Assembly: GCF_026540855.1 (NCBI RefSeq)
Contig: NZ_JALNUP010000012.1
Span: forward strand, 1-64,000
Direction of reading: 5' to 3'
DNA length: 64,000 nucleotides
Origin: Sphingomonas sp. GC_Shp_5
Lineage (GTDB): Bacteria > Pseudomonadota > Alphaproteobacteria > Sphingomonadales > Sphingomonadaceae
Shown: positions 1 to 8,757 of the stretch, in pieces
Layout of the letters: every line of letters begins with the position of its first letter
Position numbering within the stretch: position 1 is the first letter of the stretch
Program-made: the position numbers and the translations under genes
Notes under the pieces: model-generated
What the model was told of the DNA's origin: nothing
The model's database searches: none
The model's input: only the letters and a program-made list of their open reading frames with translations

Positions 1-1320
1 CAGCCGCAGCGGCCCTTCGTCCTTGGCCATGCCGATCGGCACCATTGCCCGCTCGAAGCCGAGCTTGCCCGCTTCCTTCAAGCGCAGCGGCCCATGCGCC
101 ACCGGCCGCACCTCGCCTGACAGCGCGACCTCGCCGAACGCCACCGAATCCACCGGCATCGGCCGCTCCGACAAGGCCGAGATCAGCGCTGCCGCGACCG
201 CGAGATCCGCCGCCGGGTCCTGCACCTTGTAGCCGCCCGAGACGTTGAGATAGACCTCACACGCCGAGAAGGAGAGCCCGCAGCGCGCCTCGAGCACCGC
301 GAGGATCATCGCCAGCCGGCCCGAATCCCAGCCGACCACCGCGCGCCGCGGGGTCGCCCCGCTCGCCAGCCGCACCGTCAGCGCCTGGATCTCCACCAGC
401 ACCGGCCGCGTGCCTTCCAGCGCCGGGAACACCGTGGTCCCGGTCACGCCCTCGTCGCGGTGGGTGAGGAACAGCGCCGAGGGGTTGGCGACCTCGGTCA
501 GTCCCTCGGTTTGCATCGAGAACACGCCGATCTCGTCGGTGCCGCCGAACCGGTTTTTGATCGCGCGCAGGATGCGATACTGGTGGCTGCGCTCGCCCTC
601 GAAGCTCAGCACGGTATCGACCATATGCTCGAGCACGCGCGGCCCGGCGATGCTGCCGTCCTTGGTGACATGGCCGACCAGCACCACCGCGGTGCCGCGC
701 TCCTTGGCGAAGCGGATGAACTCCTGCGACGACGCGCGCACCTGGCTCACCGTGCCCGGCGCGCCCTCGATCAGGTCGGAATGCATCGTCTGGATCGAAT
801 CGATGATCAGCAGCGCCGGCGGCGCGGAGAGCCCCAGGGTGGTGAGGATGTCGCGCGTCGAGGTCGCCGAGGCGAGTTGCACCGGCGCATGGCCGAGCCC
901 CAGCCGGCGCGCGCGCAGCCGCACCTGGTCGGCCGCTTCCTCGCCCGAGACATAGGCGACGCTCATTCCCGCGAGCGCCATCTTCGCCGCCGCCTGGAGC
1001 AGCAGCGTAGATTTGCCGATGCCCGGATCGCCGCCGATCAGGATCGCCGATCCCTCGACAAAGCCGCCGCCGAGCGCGCGGTCGAGCTCGGCGATCCCGG
1101 TCGTCATCCGCTCGGGCAGCGCGATCTCGGCATCGAGCCCGACGAGCTGCAGCGCCCGCCCGCCCGATTGCAGGTTATGCTTGGCGTGGAACGGCGTCGC
1201 CGCGGTATTGGCCTCCTCCACCAGCGTGTTCCACTCGGCACAATCGGCGCACTGCCCCTGCCACCGCGACGCCACCGACCCGCAGGCCTGGCACACATAA
1301 CGCTTCTGGATCTTCGCCAT
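1..1320 (-). CDS. radA: DNA repair protein RadA (Sms), C-terminus cut by the window edge
   Basis: RadA is a RecA-like ATPase that promotes branch migration of recombination intermediates. The ATG is at 1320 and 440 codons are present without a stop; family members are about 450 residues, so only the last few are missing. Visible in order: a four-cysteine zinc finger (C10, C13, C24, C27), Walker A GDPGIGKS with Lys103, and the RadA-specific KNRFG motif at residues 255-259, followed by a Lon-protease-like domain. The opposite strand carries a long open frame that is only its shadow. Identification is secure. Confidence 0.97.
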   Translation of the reverse strand, partial: MAKIQKRYVCQACGSVASRWQGQCADCAEWNTLVEEANTAATPFHAKHNLQSGGRALQLVGLDAEIALPERMTTGIAELDRALGGGFVEGSAILIGGDPGIGKSTLLLQAAAKMALAGMSVAYVSGEEAADQVRLRARRLGLGHAPVQLASATSTRDILTTLGLSAPPALLIIDSIQTMHSDLIEGAPGTVSQVRASSQEFIRFAKERGTAVVLVGHVTKDGSIAGPRVLEHMVDTVLSFEGERSHQYRILRAIKNRFGGTDEIGVFSMQTEGLTEVANPSALFLTHRDEGVTGTTVFPALEGTRPVLVEIQALTVRLASGATPRRAVVGWDSGRLAMILAVLEARCGLSFSACEVYLNVSGGYKVQDPAADLAVAAALISALSERPMPVDSVAFGEVALSGEVRPVAHGPLRLKEAGKLGFERAMVPIGMAKDEGPLRL

Positions 1321-1574
1321 CCCGCCCGCCTAGCAGAAGCGGAACGATAGGGGAACATAGCTGGAAAAAGTCCGTCTCCTCGGCGGCCGGAGCCCCGCCG
1401 GATCAGCTCGGGCGGTCGAAGCAGAAGATCGCCCCAACCACCGCACACGACAAGTTCAAGCGCACTAATCGTTTACGATCCGGTAACCATCAAAGTGTCG
1501 TCCGTCGTCCCGGCAAGCAACGATCCGAGCCGCACCACGTTGTCCCCGGGTATCTTCACACCAGGAGAAGCATC

Positions 1575-2027
1575 GTGTCGAACAATCACGCCGTATCGAA
1601 GCTCGATGATCTGATCGTCACCACGATCGACAGCATCAAGGGCTATGAGCATTCGGCCGAACACGCCAAAGACAGCGCGTTTGCGTCGTTCTTCGCGGAC
1701 ATGGCGCAGGAGCGCCGCCAGGTCGTGGCGCTGCTCCAGGACGAAAGCCGCCGCCTTGGCGGCACCCCGGCCGATTACGGCTCGGCGGCCGCGACCATCC
1801 ATCGCCGTGTCGAGGATCTGCGCCGCGTGCTCGGCGGCGGCGACACCGCGCTCGCCAGCGAAGTCGAGCGCGGCGAGGATTACCTCAAGGAGGAATTCGA
1901 GCGCACCCTCGACGATGCCAAGATGGAGCCTGCCACCCAGGCCGTGATTCGCGATGCCTATCAGTCGGTGCTGCGCGGCCACGATCGCGCCCGCGAGCTC
2001 AAGCACGGGCTGCGCGCCGCGGCCTGA
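1575..2027 (+). CDS. PA2169-type four-helix-bundle protein (DUF2383)
   Basis: 150 residues, no signal peptide, almost entirely helical and rich in Glu, Arg and Ala. The pattern of an N-terminal LDDLIVTTIDSIKGYEHSAE stretch, a middle helix and a C-terminal helix ending in HDRARELKHGL matches the ferritin-like DUF2383/PA2169 family, whose function is unknown and which is often linked to stress responses. Translation probably starts at GTG 1575 because an AGGAG lies just upstream and the family N-terminus follows directly. It stands alone between radA and the MpaB-like gene; no operon partner is evident. Confidence 0.85.
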   Translation: MSNNHAVSKLDDLIVTTIDSIKGYEHSAEHAKDSAFASFFADMAQERRQVVALLQDESRRLGGTPADYGSAAATIHRRVEDLRRVLGGGDTALASEVERGEDYLKEEFERTLDDAKMEPATQAVIRDAYQSVLRGHDRARELKHGLRAAA

Positions 2028-2058
2028 TGGCCATACTGTCTCGGGCCGGGGCGCGGCG

Positions 2059-2907
2059 ATGAGCCTCGCCCTGGCCGGGCTGATGCGCCCGCCCGCCGGG
2101 CTTGCGCTGGATTTCAGCCAGCCGCCCGGCGAGCCCGCCCTGGTCGGCGCCGATTCGATATCCTGGCGGGTGTTCCGCAACCCGGTGTCGCTGTTCGTCG
2201 GCGGCGTCGCCGCGGTGCTGCTCGAGCTCGCCGAACCATCGGTCTGCGCGGGCGTCTGGGATCACAGCAGCTTCCGTCGTGATCCGGGGTTGCGCCTGCG
2301 CCGCACCGGCTTTGCCGCAATGATCACCGTCTACGGGCCGCGTACCGCCGCCGAGGCGATGATCGCGCGGGTGGTGCGCATGCACGGCAAGGTCTCGGGT
2401 ACCGATGCTACCGGCCAGGCCTATCACGCCAATGATCCGCGCCTGCTCGACTGGGTCCAGGCGACCGCGAGCTTCGGCTTTGTCGAGGCGTACAGCCGCT
2501 TTGCCGAGCCGCTGTCGCCGGCGGAGAAATCCACCGCCTTCGCCGAGGCCGCGCCCGCCGCGCTTCTCTATGGCGCCACCGGGGCGCCGCGATCCTGGCC
2601 GGAATGGGAGGCGCTGCTCGCCCGCACCGCACCGACACTGACCGGCACGCCCGTGCTCACCGACTTCCTCGACATCATGACGCAGGCGCCGATCCTGCCC
2701 GCGCCGCTGCGCTGGCTCCAGCGCCTGCTGGTCCGTGCCGCGGTGGAGATGACACCGCCGCCGGTGCGAACGCTGCGTCAGCTGGATGGTCGCGGTCTGC
2801 GCCGCGGTGAGGAACGGCTGGTCCGCCTGCTCGGCGGCGCTGCCCGTCATCTGCCGATGGGCGCCCTGCCACCCGGCCAGGCGGCCCGGCGCGTCGCCGC
2901 GCGCTGA
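2059..2907 (+). CDS. Oxygenase-MpaB-like protein (DUF2236)
   Basis: 282 residues from ATG 2059; the reading frame is open further upstream, but that extension overlaps the preceding gene and has no family character. The segment SWRVFRNPVSLFVGG followed by LLELAEP and WDHSSFRRDPGLRLRRTG is the hallmark of the MpaB/latex-clearing-protein superfamily, whose characterised members bind haem b through a conserved His. The conserved xDHSxFxxDPxxRLxRT block with His is present. The natural substrate is unknown. It reads in the same direction as the glycosyltransferase downstream, but 67 bases separate them. Confidence 0.8.
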   Translation: MSLALAGLMRPPAGLALDFSQPPGEPALVGADSISWRVFRNPVSLFVGGVAAVLLELAEPSVCAGVWDHSSFRRDPGLRLRRTGFAAMITVYGPRTAAEAMIARVVRMHGKVSGTDATGQAYHANDPRLLDWVQATASFGFVEAYSRFAEPLSPAEKSTAFAEAAPAALLYGATGAPRSWPEWEALLARTAPTLTGTPVLTDFLDIMTQAPILPAPLRWLQRLLVRAAVEMTPPPVRTLRQLDGRGLRRGEERLVRLLGGAARHLPMGALPPGQAARRVAAR

Positions 2908-2974
2908 TCGCGGCGCATTCCAAATCGCCGCCGCAAGCGATTCGCAACGATGGCCCTGCCGCCCCGGCCCCGCT

Positions 2975-4147
2975 ATGGCGCCGCTCGACATGCATCCGAC
3001 GGACATCCGCCTTGCCCTGTTCAGCGGCAATTACAATTACACCCGGGATGGCGCCAACCAGGCGCTCAACCTGCTGGTGGCGCATCTCCTCGCCGCCGGC
3101 GTCGCGGTGCGCGTCTATTCGCCGACGATCGATCCCCCCGCCTTTCCGCCGGTCGGCGACCTCGTCTCGGTGCCCGCGGTGCCGATGCCGGGGGGGCGCA
3201 CCGAATATCGGCTCGGCCGCTATCTGCCGCGCGCGGTGCGCGACGATCTCGAGCGGTTCGCGCCGACGATCGTCCACGTCTCGGCGCCGGACCTGCTCAA
3301 CCATGGCGCGGTCACCTGGGCGCGCCGCCACGGCGTGCCCTCGGTCGCCTCGCTGCACACCCGGTTCGAAACCTATCCGCGCTATTACGGCATCGGCTTC
3401 GTCGAGCCCGCGCTGCAGTGGATGCTGACCCGCTTCTACAATCGCGTCGATCGCGTCCTCGTTCCCAGCCCCTCGATCGCGACGCTGCTCCGCGCCTGGG
3501 GCGTCACCACCCCGATCGGCATCTGGTCGCGCGGGATCAACCACGATCGCTTCAAGCCGGCGCGCCGCAGCCTGGAATGGCGCCGCAGCCTCGGCATCGC
3601 CGATGGCGAGGTCGCGGTCGGCTTTCTCGGCCGGCTAGTAAAGGAAAAGGGCCTGGACGTGTTCGCCCGCGTCATCGATCAGCTGCGCCGCCGCGGCGTC
3701 GCGCACAAGGTGCTGGTGGTCGGCAAGGGCCCGGCGCAGGACTGGTTCGCTGCGCAGGCGCCCGAGGCGATCTTCGCCGGCTTCCAGTCGGGTGACAACC
3801 TCGGCCGCGCCGTCGCCTCGATGGACGTGTTCTTCAACCCGTCGGTCACCGAGACCTTCGGCAACGTCACCACCGAGGCGATGGCCGCCGGCGTTCCCGT
3901 GGTTGCGGCGCGCGCCACCGGCGCGGTCGATCTGATCAAGGACGACGTCACCGGCTATCTGGTCGAACCCACCGATATCGCCGGCTATGCCGACGCCATC
4001 GCCCGCATCGTCGCCGATCCGCAGCTGAGAGCCAGCATGGGCGCCGCCGGTCACGCCGATGCCGCCGGTTATCTGTGGGGTACCGCCAACCAGGCGGTGC
4101 TCGACACCTATCTCGCGATGCTGGGCGACCACGCCAAGGCCGCCTGA
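2975..4147 (+). CDS. GT4-family glycosyltransferase
   Basis: 390 residues from ATG 2975; ATG 2990 is an equally possible start. GT-B fold retaining glycosyltransferase. The N-terminal domain begins with IRLALFSGNYNYTRDGANQA, the acceptor side; the C-terminal domain has GFLGRLVKEKGLDVF and the nucleotide-sugar site, with the diagnostic E-x7-E as SVTETFGNVTTEAMAAGVPVV. Related proteins transfer mannose, glucose or sulfoquinovose to lipid acceptors, but the sugar cannot be read from sequence. No neighbouring glycan genes; a REP-like hairpin follows the stop codon. Confidence 0.9.
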   Translation: MAPLDMHPTDIRLALFSGNYNYTRDGANQALNLLVAHLLAAGVAVRVYSPTIDPPAFPPVGDLVSVPAVPMPGGRTEYRLGRYLPRAVRDDLERFAPTIVHVSAPDLLNHGAVTWARRHGVPSVASLHTRFETYPRYYGIGFVEPALQWMLTRFYNRVDRVLVPSPSIATLLRAWGVTTPIGIWSRGINHDRFKPARRSLEWRRSLGIADGEVAVGFLGRLVKEKGLDVFARVIDQLRRRGVAHKVLVVGKGPAQDWFAAQAPEAIFAGFQSGDNLGRAVASMDVFFNPSVTETFGNVTTEAMAAGVPVVAARATGAVDLIKDDVTGYLVEPTDIAGYADAIARIVADPQLRASMGAAGHADAAGYLWGTANQAVLDTYLAMLGDHAKAA

Positions 4148-4191
4148 GCAACCACCGGCTCGCCCGGCTTTTCGGTCATCATCGCCCAGCC

Positions 4192-4217
4192 GTCATGCCA
4201 GCGGCAGCTGGCATCTC
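4192..4217. repeat. REP-like intergenic palindrome (variant copy)
   Basis: ATGCCAGC (4195-4202), loop GGCA, GCTGGCAT (4207-4214), framed by GTC and CTC. It resembles the GTCAYCCCAGC/GCTGGGRTCT palindromes found elsewhere in this window but with GCC in place of CCC. It lies between two convergent genes and could act as a terminator for both. Confidence 0.6.
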
Positions 4218-4261
4218 CCCGAGGCACGCCCACCGCCGGCCCCGCAAGGCCGAGCGACAAC

Positions 4262-4552
4262 CTACCCCTCGCGCCAGTCGAACGTCAGCGGCGCCTCGCG
4301 GAACGCGAAGCGGTCGAGGTGGCTCGCCACCACCTCGCGCATCCGCTCGGTATCTTCCGCCTCCGGCACGGTCAGCACCAGGTCGAGCGATTCGCTATCC
4401 GCCTGCATGGCCAGCCGCGTGCCATTGGGGAAGTCGATCATCCCCTCCTCGGCGGTGAACACCACCGTCATCTTGTGGCTCCAATGCTTGGCGAGTTGCT
4501 GGAGGTAGCGGCTCGCCGAATGGGTCGGCACCCGGGCAACGGAAATGCTCAT
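4262..4552 (-). CDS. DUF2218 domain protein
   Basis: 96 residues, complete. The segment HWSHKMTVVFTAEEGMIDFP followed by MREVVASHLDRFAFRE is typical of DUF2218, a small domain of unknown function that is often found beside or fused to siderophore-interacting flavoproteins. Its ATG overlaps the stop codon of the PadR regulator by four bases, so the two are translationally coupled. No siderophore-interacting protein is present here. A role in iron or metal homeostasis is inferred only from family context and from the regulator. Confidence 0.85.
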   Translation of the reverse strand: MSISVARVPTHSASRYLQQLAKHWSHKMTVVFTAEEGMIDFPNGTRLAMQADSESLDLVLTVPEAEDTERMREVVASHLDRFAFREAPLTFDWREG

Positions 4553-5193
4553 TTCAGCCTCTCGATCTTCTGCGCGACTTCGTCGATCAGCGCCGCCACG
4601 TCGTGCAGCGTATCCTCGGTGATGTTACCCTGCTCGAGCCGGTTCTGCACCGCCATCCGCAGATTGCCCATCGCGCGGCGCAGCGGCGCGCCGTTGGTGC
4701 GCTCGCGATGCTCGCCCACCGCCGCGAGCCGGGCGAACAGCGCCTCGACCAGCTCGGCATTCTGCTCGAGATGCGCGCGGCCCTCATCGGTGATCGCGAA
4801 GCGCTTCTTGGCGTCGTCCGACTGCTGCTGCGCGGTCAGCCCCATCTCGTCGAGCATCGACAAGGTCGGGTAGACCACCCCCGGGCTCGGCGCATAGGCA
4901 CCCCCGGTCAGCGTCTCGATCGCGCGGATCAGCTCATAGCCGTGCCGCGTCTCGTCGGCGATCAACTTGAGCAAAACCAGCCGCAACTCGCCGCCGTCAA
5001 ACATCCGCGGGCCGCGGCCGCGCGGGCCGGCGCCGCTCTTCCACGCCATATATTCCTCGCCATCGCGTCCCCCGCCGCCGCGCGGGCCGCAGCCGCGGCC
5101 GTGCGTGCCATGGTGGCCGCCATGGTGGCCGCCGTGGCGATGTTGCCCGCGCTCGCCGCGGCCCCATCCTTCATGTCCCATACCGAATCGCAT
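4549..5193 (-). CDS. PadR-family regulator with His/Gly-rich, metal-sensor-like N-terminus
   Basis: 214 residues. The first ~45 are low-complexity Gly/His/Arg with eight histidines and a Cys before residue 36; the PadR winged helix follows (about residues 65-145, with LVLLKLIADETRHGYELIRA and PSPGVVYPTLSMLDEMGL), then a helical dimerisation tail. This layout matches the YqjI/NfeR type, whose His-rich extension binds nickel or iron and whose targets include ferric-reductase genes. It heads a two-gene unit with DUF2218. Two identical palindromes in the divergent promoter region upstream are probable autoregulatory sites. Metal binding is inferred from composition. Confidence 0.88.
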   Translation of the reverse strand: MRFGMGHEGWGRGERGQHRHGGHHGGHHGTHGRGCGPRGGGGRDGEEYMAWKSGAGPRGRGPRMFDGGELRLVLLKLIADETRHGYELIRAIETLTGGAYAPSPGVVYPTLSMLDEMGLTAQQQSDDAKKRFAITDEGRAHLEQNAELVEALFARLAAVGEHRERTNGAPLRRAMGNLRMAVQNRLEQGNITEDTLHDVAALIDEVAQKIERLK

Positions 5194-5219
5194 GATCGTT
5201 TAACTCCTGTGTATCACGA

Positions 5220-5274
5220 TAGCGCTAAGATATATCTTCGTTGCCGTTGCGCAAGAGTGTTCAAGATATATCTT
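5220..5274. promoter_or_regulatory. Twin palindromic operators in the padR/rarA divergent promoter
   Basis: The perfect 12-bp palindrome AAGATATATCTT occurs at 5227-5238 and again at 5263-5274, centres 36 bp apart; both are followed by CG. A further palindrome TAGCGCTA overlaps the first at 5220-5227. In this GC-rich DNA such AT-rich twin sites stand out. Their place 26-80 bp upstream of the padR start fits autorepression by the PadR protein. Confidence 0.7.
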
Positions 5275-5355
5275 CGATCGCGACCGCGAGCGATATGCGT
5301 GATGATAGCGAAGTTACGGATGACGCGAGGGGCAGCGCACCCTACCTTGGCGGGC

Positions 5356-6675
5356 ATGGCCGACCTGTTCGCGGGCTTCGATCCCCCTCCTCCCGACGAG
5401 GCGCCCGGCGCCAACGCGCCCCTCGCCGATCGCCTGCGCCCGCGGGTCCTCGCCGACGTCGTCGGCCAGGAGCATGTCACCGGCCCCGATGGCGCGATTG
5501 GCCGGATGGTCGCGGCCGGCCGGCTGTCGTCGATGATCCTGTGGGGGCCGCCCGGCACCGGCAAGACCACCATCGCCCGGCTCCTCGCCGCCACGGTCGA
5601 CCTGCGCTTCGTCGCCATCTCGGCGGTGTTCTCGGGCGTCGCCGATCTCAAGAAGGCCTTTGCCGAGGCGCGCGACCATGCCCGCATCGGCAAGCGCACC
5701 CTCCTCTTCGTGGACGAGATCCACCGCTTCAACCGCGCTCAGCAGGACGGCTTCCTGCCCTATGTTGAGGACGGCACGGTCACCCTGGTCGGCGCCACCA
5801 CCGAGAACCCGTCGTTCGAGCTCAATGCCGCCGTGCTCAGCCGCGCCCAGGTGCTGATCCTCCACCGGCTCGACGCCGCCGCGCTTGGCCAGTTGCTCGA
5901 CCGCGCCGAGGCGGTCGAGGGCCGATCGCTGCCGCTCACCCCGGCGGCGCGCGACGCGATCGTCGCCAGCGCCGATGGCGATGGCCGCTTCCTGCTCAAC
6001 CAGGCCGAGACCCTGTTCTCGGTCGCGCTCGATGCGCCGCTCGATCCCGCCGGCCTATCGAGCTTCCTCCAGCGCCGCGTCGCCGTCTACGACAAGGATC
6101 GCGAGGGCCATTACAACCTCATCTCGGCGCTCCACAAATCGATCCGCGGGTCGGACCCACAGGCGGCGCTCTACTATCTCGCCCGCATGCTCACCGCCGG
6201 CGAGGAGCCACTGTTCCTGCTCCGCCGCCTCACCCGCGCCGCGGTGGAGGACATCGGCCTCGCCGATCCCCAGGCGCTGGTCCAGTGCATCGCCGCCAAG
6301 GACACTTACGACTTCCTCGGCTCGCCCGAAGGCGAACTCGCGATCGCGCAAGCCTGCCTTTATCTCGCCACCGCGCCCAAATCGAACGCCGCCTACAAGG
6401 CCCAAAAGGCCGCCTGGCGCAGTGCCAAGGAGACGGGTTCGCTGATGCCGCCGCAGAACATCCTCAACGCGCCGACCAAGCTGATGAAGCAGATCGGCTA
6501 TGGCGCCGGCTACGCCTATGATCACGACGCCGAGGACGGCTTCTCGGGCGCCAACTATTGGCCCGACGAACTGCCGCCGCAGACCTTCTACGAACCCACC
6601 GAGCGCGGCTTCGAAAAGCGCCTGTCCGAGCGCCTGGCTTACTGGTCGCAGTTGCGTGCCGAGCGGCAGGGATAG
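5356..6675 (+). CDS. rarA: Replication-associated recombination protein A (RarA/MgsA)
   Basis: 439 residues from ATG 5356; the frame is open far upstream, but that part is antisense to padR. AAA+ clamp-loader-like ATPase related to yeast Mgs1 and human WRNIP1, acting at stalled replication forks. Seen in order: RLRPRVLADVVGQEH near residue 30, Walker A GPPGTGKTT, Walker B with FVDEIHRFN, sensor 1 GATTENPSFE, and the C-terminal tetramerisation domain (YDKDREGHYNLISALHKSIR, MPPQN). Length is as expected. It shares its upstream region with the divergent padR. Confidence 0.96.
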   Translation: MADLFAGFDPPPPDEAPGANAPLADRLRPRVLADVVGQEHVTGPDGAIGRMVAAGRLSSMILWGPPGTGKTTIARLLAATVDLRFVAISAVFSGVADLKKAFAEARDHARIGKRTLLFVDEIHRFNRAQQDGFLPYVEDGTVTLVGATTENPSFELNAAVLSRAQVLILHRLDAAALGQLLDRAEAVEGRSLPLTPAARDAIVASADGDGRFLLNQAETLFSVALDAPLDPAGLSSFLQRRVAVYDKDREGHYNLISALHKSIRGSDPQAALYYLARMLTAGEEPLFLLRRLTRAAVEDIGLADPQALVQCIAAKDTYDFLGSPEGELAIAQACLYLATAPKSNAAYKAQKAAWRSAKETGSLMPPQNILNAPTKLMKQIGYGAGYAYDHDAEDGFSGANYWPDELPPQTFYEPTERGFEKRLSERLAYWSQLRAERQG

Positions 6676-6699
6676 GACCCCGCCATCGCTGTCGCGGCG

Positions 6700-6775
6700 T
6701 GGTGCCGGTTGCAGGAATCGAACCCGCGACCTTCGGTTTACAAAACCGCTGCTCTACCAGCTGAGCTAAACCGGC
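6700..6775 (-). tRNA. tRNA-Thr (anticodon TGT)
   Basis: 76 nt with encoded CCA. On the minus strand the acceptor GCCGGTT (6769-6775) pairs with AACCGGC (6704-6710), followed by discriminator A and CCA at 6700-6702. The D-arm reads AGCTCAGCTGGTAGAGC, the anticodon loop TTTTGTAAA gives TGT (Thr), and the T-arm reads GCGGGTTCGATTCCTGC. Confidence 0.97.
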
Positions 6776-6834
6776 ACTGGCCGCCCCATGCGACAGCCGC
6801 GGGCGCTAGTCCACCCCCCCCGCGGCGCAATATC

Positions 6835-8226
6835 TCAGCCGCCTGAAGCCGTGTCACGCGGCGCCAGCCCGAGCAGCACCGTGGGGATCAGTTCCGACAC
6901 GGTGGGGTGGATCGGCACCGCCCAGCGCAGCGCGGACACTGGCTGATCGGCGTTCATCATGTCGAGGATGCCGTGAATTGCCTCGTCGCCAGCCGTGCCG
7001 AGGATCGCCGCGCCGAGGACGCGCTGCGTCTCGGCATCGGCGACGATCTTGATGAACCCCTTGGTCTCGCCCTTCTCCACCGCGCGACCGACTCGCGCCA
7101 TCGGCCGGGTCGATACCAGCAGCGGCCGCCCCGTGGCCACCGCCTGCGCCTCGCTCATGCCGACGCGGCCGAGCGGCGGGTCGATGTAGAGCGCATAGCC
7201 GGGGATGCGCTGGTGAAGCCCGCGCTGCTCGCCGTCGAGCAGATTGGCGGCGACGATCTCGAAGTCGTTGTAGGCGGTGTGGGTGAAGGCGCCGCGACCG
7301 TTGCAATCGCCGAGCGCCCAGATCCCCGGCACGTTGGTCTGCAGCTGATCGTCCACGGTGATGTAGCCGTGCGCATCGGTGGCGACGCCGGCAACGTCGA
7401 GCCCGAGATCGTCGGTGTTCGGCCGCCGGCCGACCGCGAGCAGCACGTGGCTGCCGATCACCGTCGGCTCGCCTGCGGTGCAATTGACCGAGACCGCGAC
7501 GCCATCGGCATGCCGGGCGAAGGCGATGCACTCGGCGCCGGTGCGCACGGCAATGCCCTCGTCCTCGAGGATACCCCTCACCGCCTCGGCGATATCGGCA
7601 TCCTCATGCCCGATCAGCCGCTCGCCGCGTTCCACCACAGTCACCGCAGCGCCGAAGCGGCGGAACATCTGGGCGAACTCCAGCCCGATATAGCTGCCGC
7701 CGACCACCACCAGATGATCGGGGACGATGTCGAGCGCGACCATGTCGGTGTTGTCGAGATGCGGCACCTCGCCGACGCCGGGCATCGCCGGCACGCTGGC
7801 GCGGCCGCCGACGTTGAGGAAGATGCGCGGCGCGGTGAATGAACGCCCCTCCACCTCGATCACCTGCGCCGCGGTGAAGCGCGCATGGCCGCGCACGAAG
7901 GTGAGCCCGGACATGCCCTCGAACCAGCGCTCGTTGCCGGTGCGGGCATCCATCGTCACCTTGTGGACGCGCGCGGCCACCGTCGCCATGTCGATGCTGA
8001 CCGGCCCTGTATCGACGCCGAACTCGCGGCCGCGGCGGGCGAGATGCGCGGCATAGGCACTGGCGACCATCGTCTTGGTCGGCATGCAGCCGGTGTTGAC
8101 GCAGGTGCCGCCGACCAGGTGGCGCTCGATCAGCACCACGCGCATCCCCGCCGCCGTCAGCCGCCCCGCCAGCGGTGGCCCCGCCTGGCCGGCGCCGACG
8201 ATGATCGCGTCGACCTGCTCGGTCAC
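6835..8226 (-). CDS. Mercuric-reductase-like FAD-dependent disulfide oxidoreductase
   Basis: 463 residues from a GTG overlapping the upstream stop by four bases. Class I pyridine nucleotide-disulfide oxidoreductase: FAD site IIVGAGQAGPPLA at residue 8, redox-active pair C42/C47 in GTCVNTGCMPTK, NAD(P) site VVVGGSYIGLEFAQ, FAD site 2 IWALGDCNGRGAFTH, and the dimer-interface His of HPTVSELIPT. Often auto-named mercuric reductase, but there is no N-terminal HMA domain and no C-terminal vicinal Cys pair, so true Hg(II) reduction is unlikely. The natural substrate is unknown. Co-transcribed with the DUF4126 gene. Confidence 0.85.
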   Translation of the reverse strand: MTEQVDAIIVGAGQAGPPLAGRLTAAGMRVVLIERHLVGGTCVNTGCMPTKTMVASAYAAHLARRGREFGVDTGPVSIDMATVAARVHKVTMDARTGNERWFEGMSGLTFVRGHARFTAAQVIEVEGRSFTAPRIFLNVGGRASVPAMPGVGEVPHLDNTDMVALDIVPDHLVVVGGSYIGLEFAQMFRRFGAAVTVVERGERLIGHEDADIAEAVRGILEDEGIAVRTGAECIAFARHADGVAVSVNCTAGEPTVIGSHVLLAVGRRPNTDDLGLDVAGVATDAHGYITVDDQLQTNVPGIWALGDCNGRGAFTHTAYNDFEIVAANLLDGEQRGLHQRIPGYALYIDPPLGRVGMSEAQAVATGRPLLVSTRPMARVGRAVEKGETKGFIKIVADAETQRVLGAAILGTAGDEAIHGILDMMNADQPVSALRWAVPIHPTVSELIPTVLLGLAPRDTASGG

Positions 8227-8678
8227 AGCGACTGGACGACCAGCACCGCCGCCAGGATCGCGATCACGTCTTCGATCAATGCCGCCGGCAGATCACGCCC
8301 GAACGCCGCGGCCAGGCGCGAGCGCAGCGCTGCGCCGCCATAGGTACCGATCACCGCGCCAACGACGCCGAGCACAATCCCAATCGCGAGCGTGCCGAGG
8401 CCGATGCCGATCGCCCCACCGGCGACGCCGCCCGCGATCACCCGCGCCCCGAACTGTGCGGGCACCTTGCGGCTGGGGGTGGACGGCAACTGATCGGTGA
8501 TCAGCTCGCCGATCGCGAGCAGTGACACGATCCACGGCGTGTAGCGCCAGCCGAGGAAGGCGAGCCAGCTACCGGAAAGATCAAGCCGACCGAGTGCGGC
8601 CGCCCACGAAACGGCGACGAGCGCCATCGCCGCGCGCAACCCCGCGATGATACCGACTACCAATGCTAGAACGATCAC
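8223..8678 (-). CDS. DUF4126 membrane protein
   Basis: 151 residues if translation starts at GTG 8678, which has GGGAGG eight bases upstream; an in-frame ATG at 8717 would add 13 polar residues but lacks a Shine-Dalgarno. Four to five hydrophobic segments with Gly/Ala-rich helices and the conserved TPWIVSLLAIGELITDQLP stretch place it in DUF4126, an inner-membrane family without known function. It is the first gene of a two-gene unit with the oxidoreductase (GTGA overlap). Confidence 0.8.
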   Translation of the reverse strand: MIVLALVVGIIAGLRAAMALVAVSWAAALGRLDLSGSWLAFLGWRYTPWIVSLLAIGELITDQLPSTPSRKVPAQFGARVIAGGVAGGAIGIGLGTLAIGIVLGVVGAVIGTYGGAALRSRLAAAFGRDLPAALIEDVIAILAAVLVVQSL

Positions 8679-8757
8679 GGGCCTGCCCTCCCTGTCTCGA
8701 AGACGAGAAGGTCCCATGGCCGATGCTCGGCGTCAATTCGATTCGCCCGCGTAATCG

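Noticed and set aside
460..1350. 296-codon plus-strand frame at the left edge
   Set aside because: It is antisense to radA, whose zinc finger, Walker A and KNRFG motifs are all seen.
6500..6769. Open frames ending in ...VAGIEPATFGLQNRCSTS and ...RNRTRDLRFTKPLLYQLS
   Set aside because: They are translations of the antisense of tRNA-Thr, a well-known spurious annotation.
6835..8226. True mercuric reductase and mercury-resistance operon
   Set aside because: No C-terminal Cys pair, no HMA domain, and no merR, merT or merP near by.
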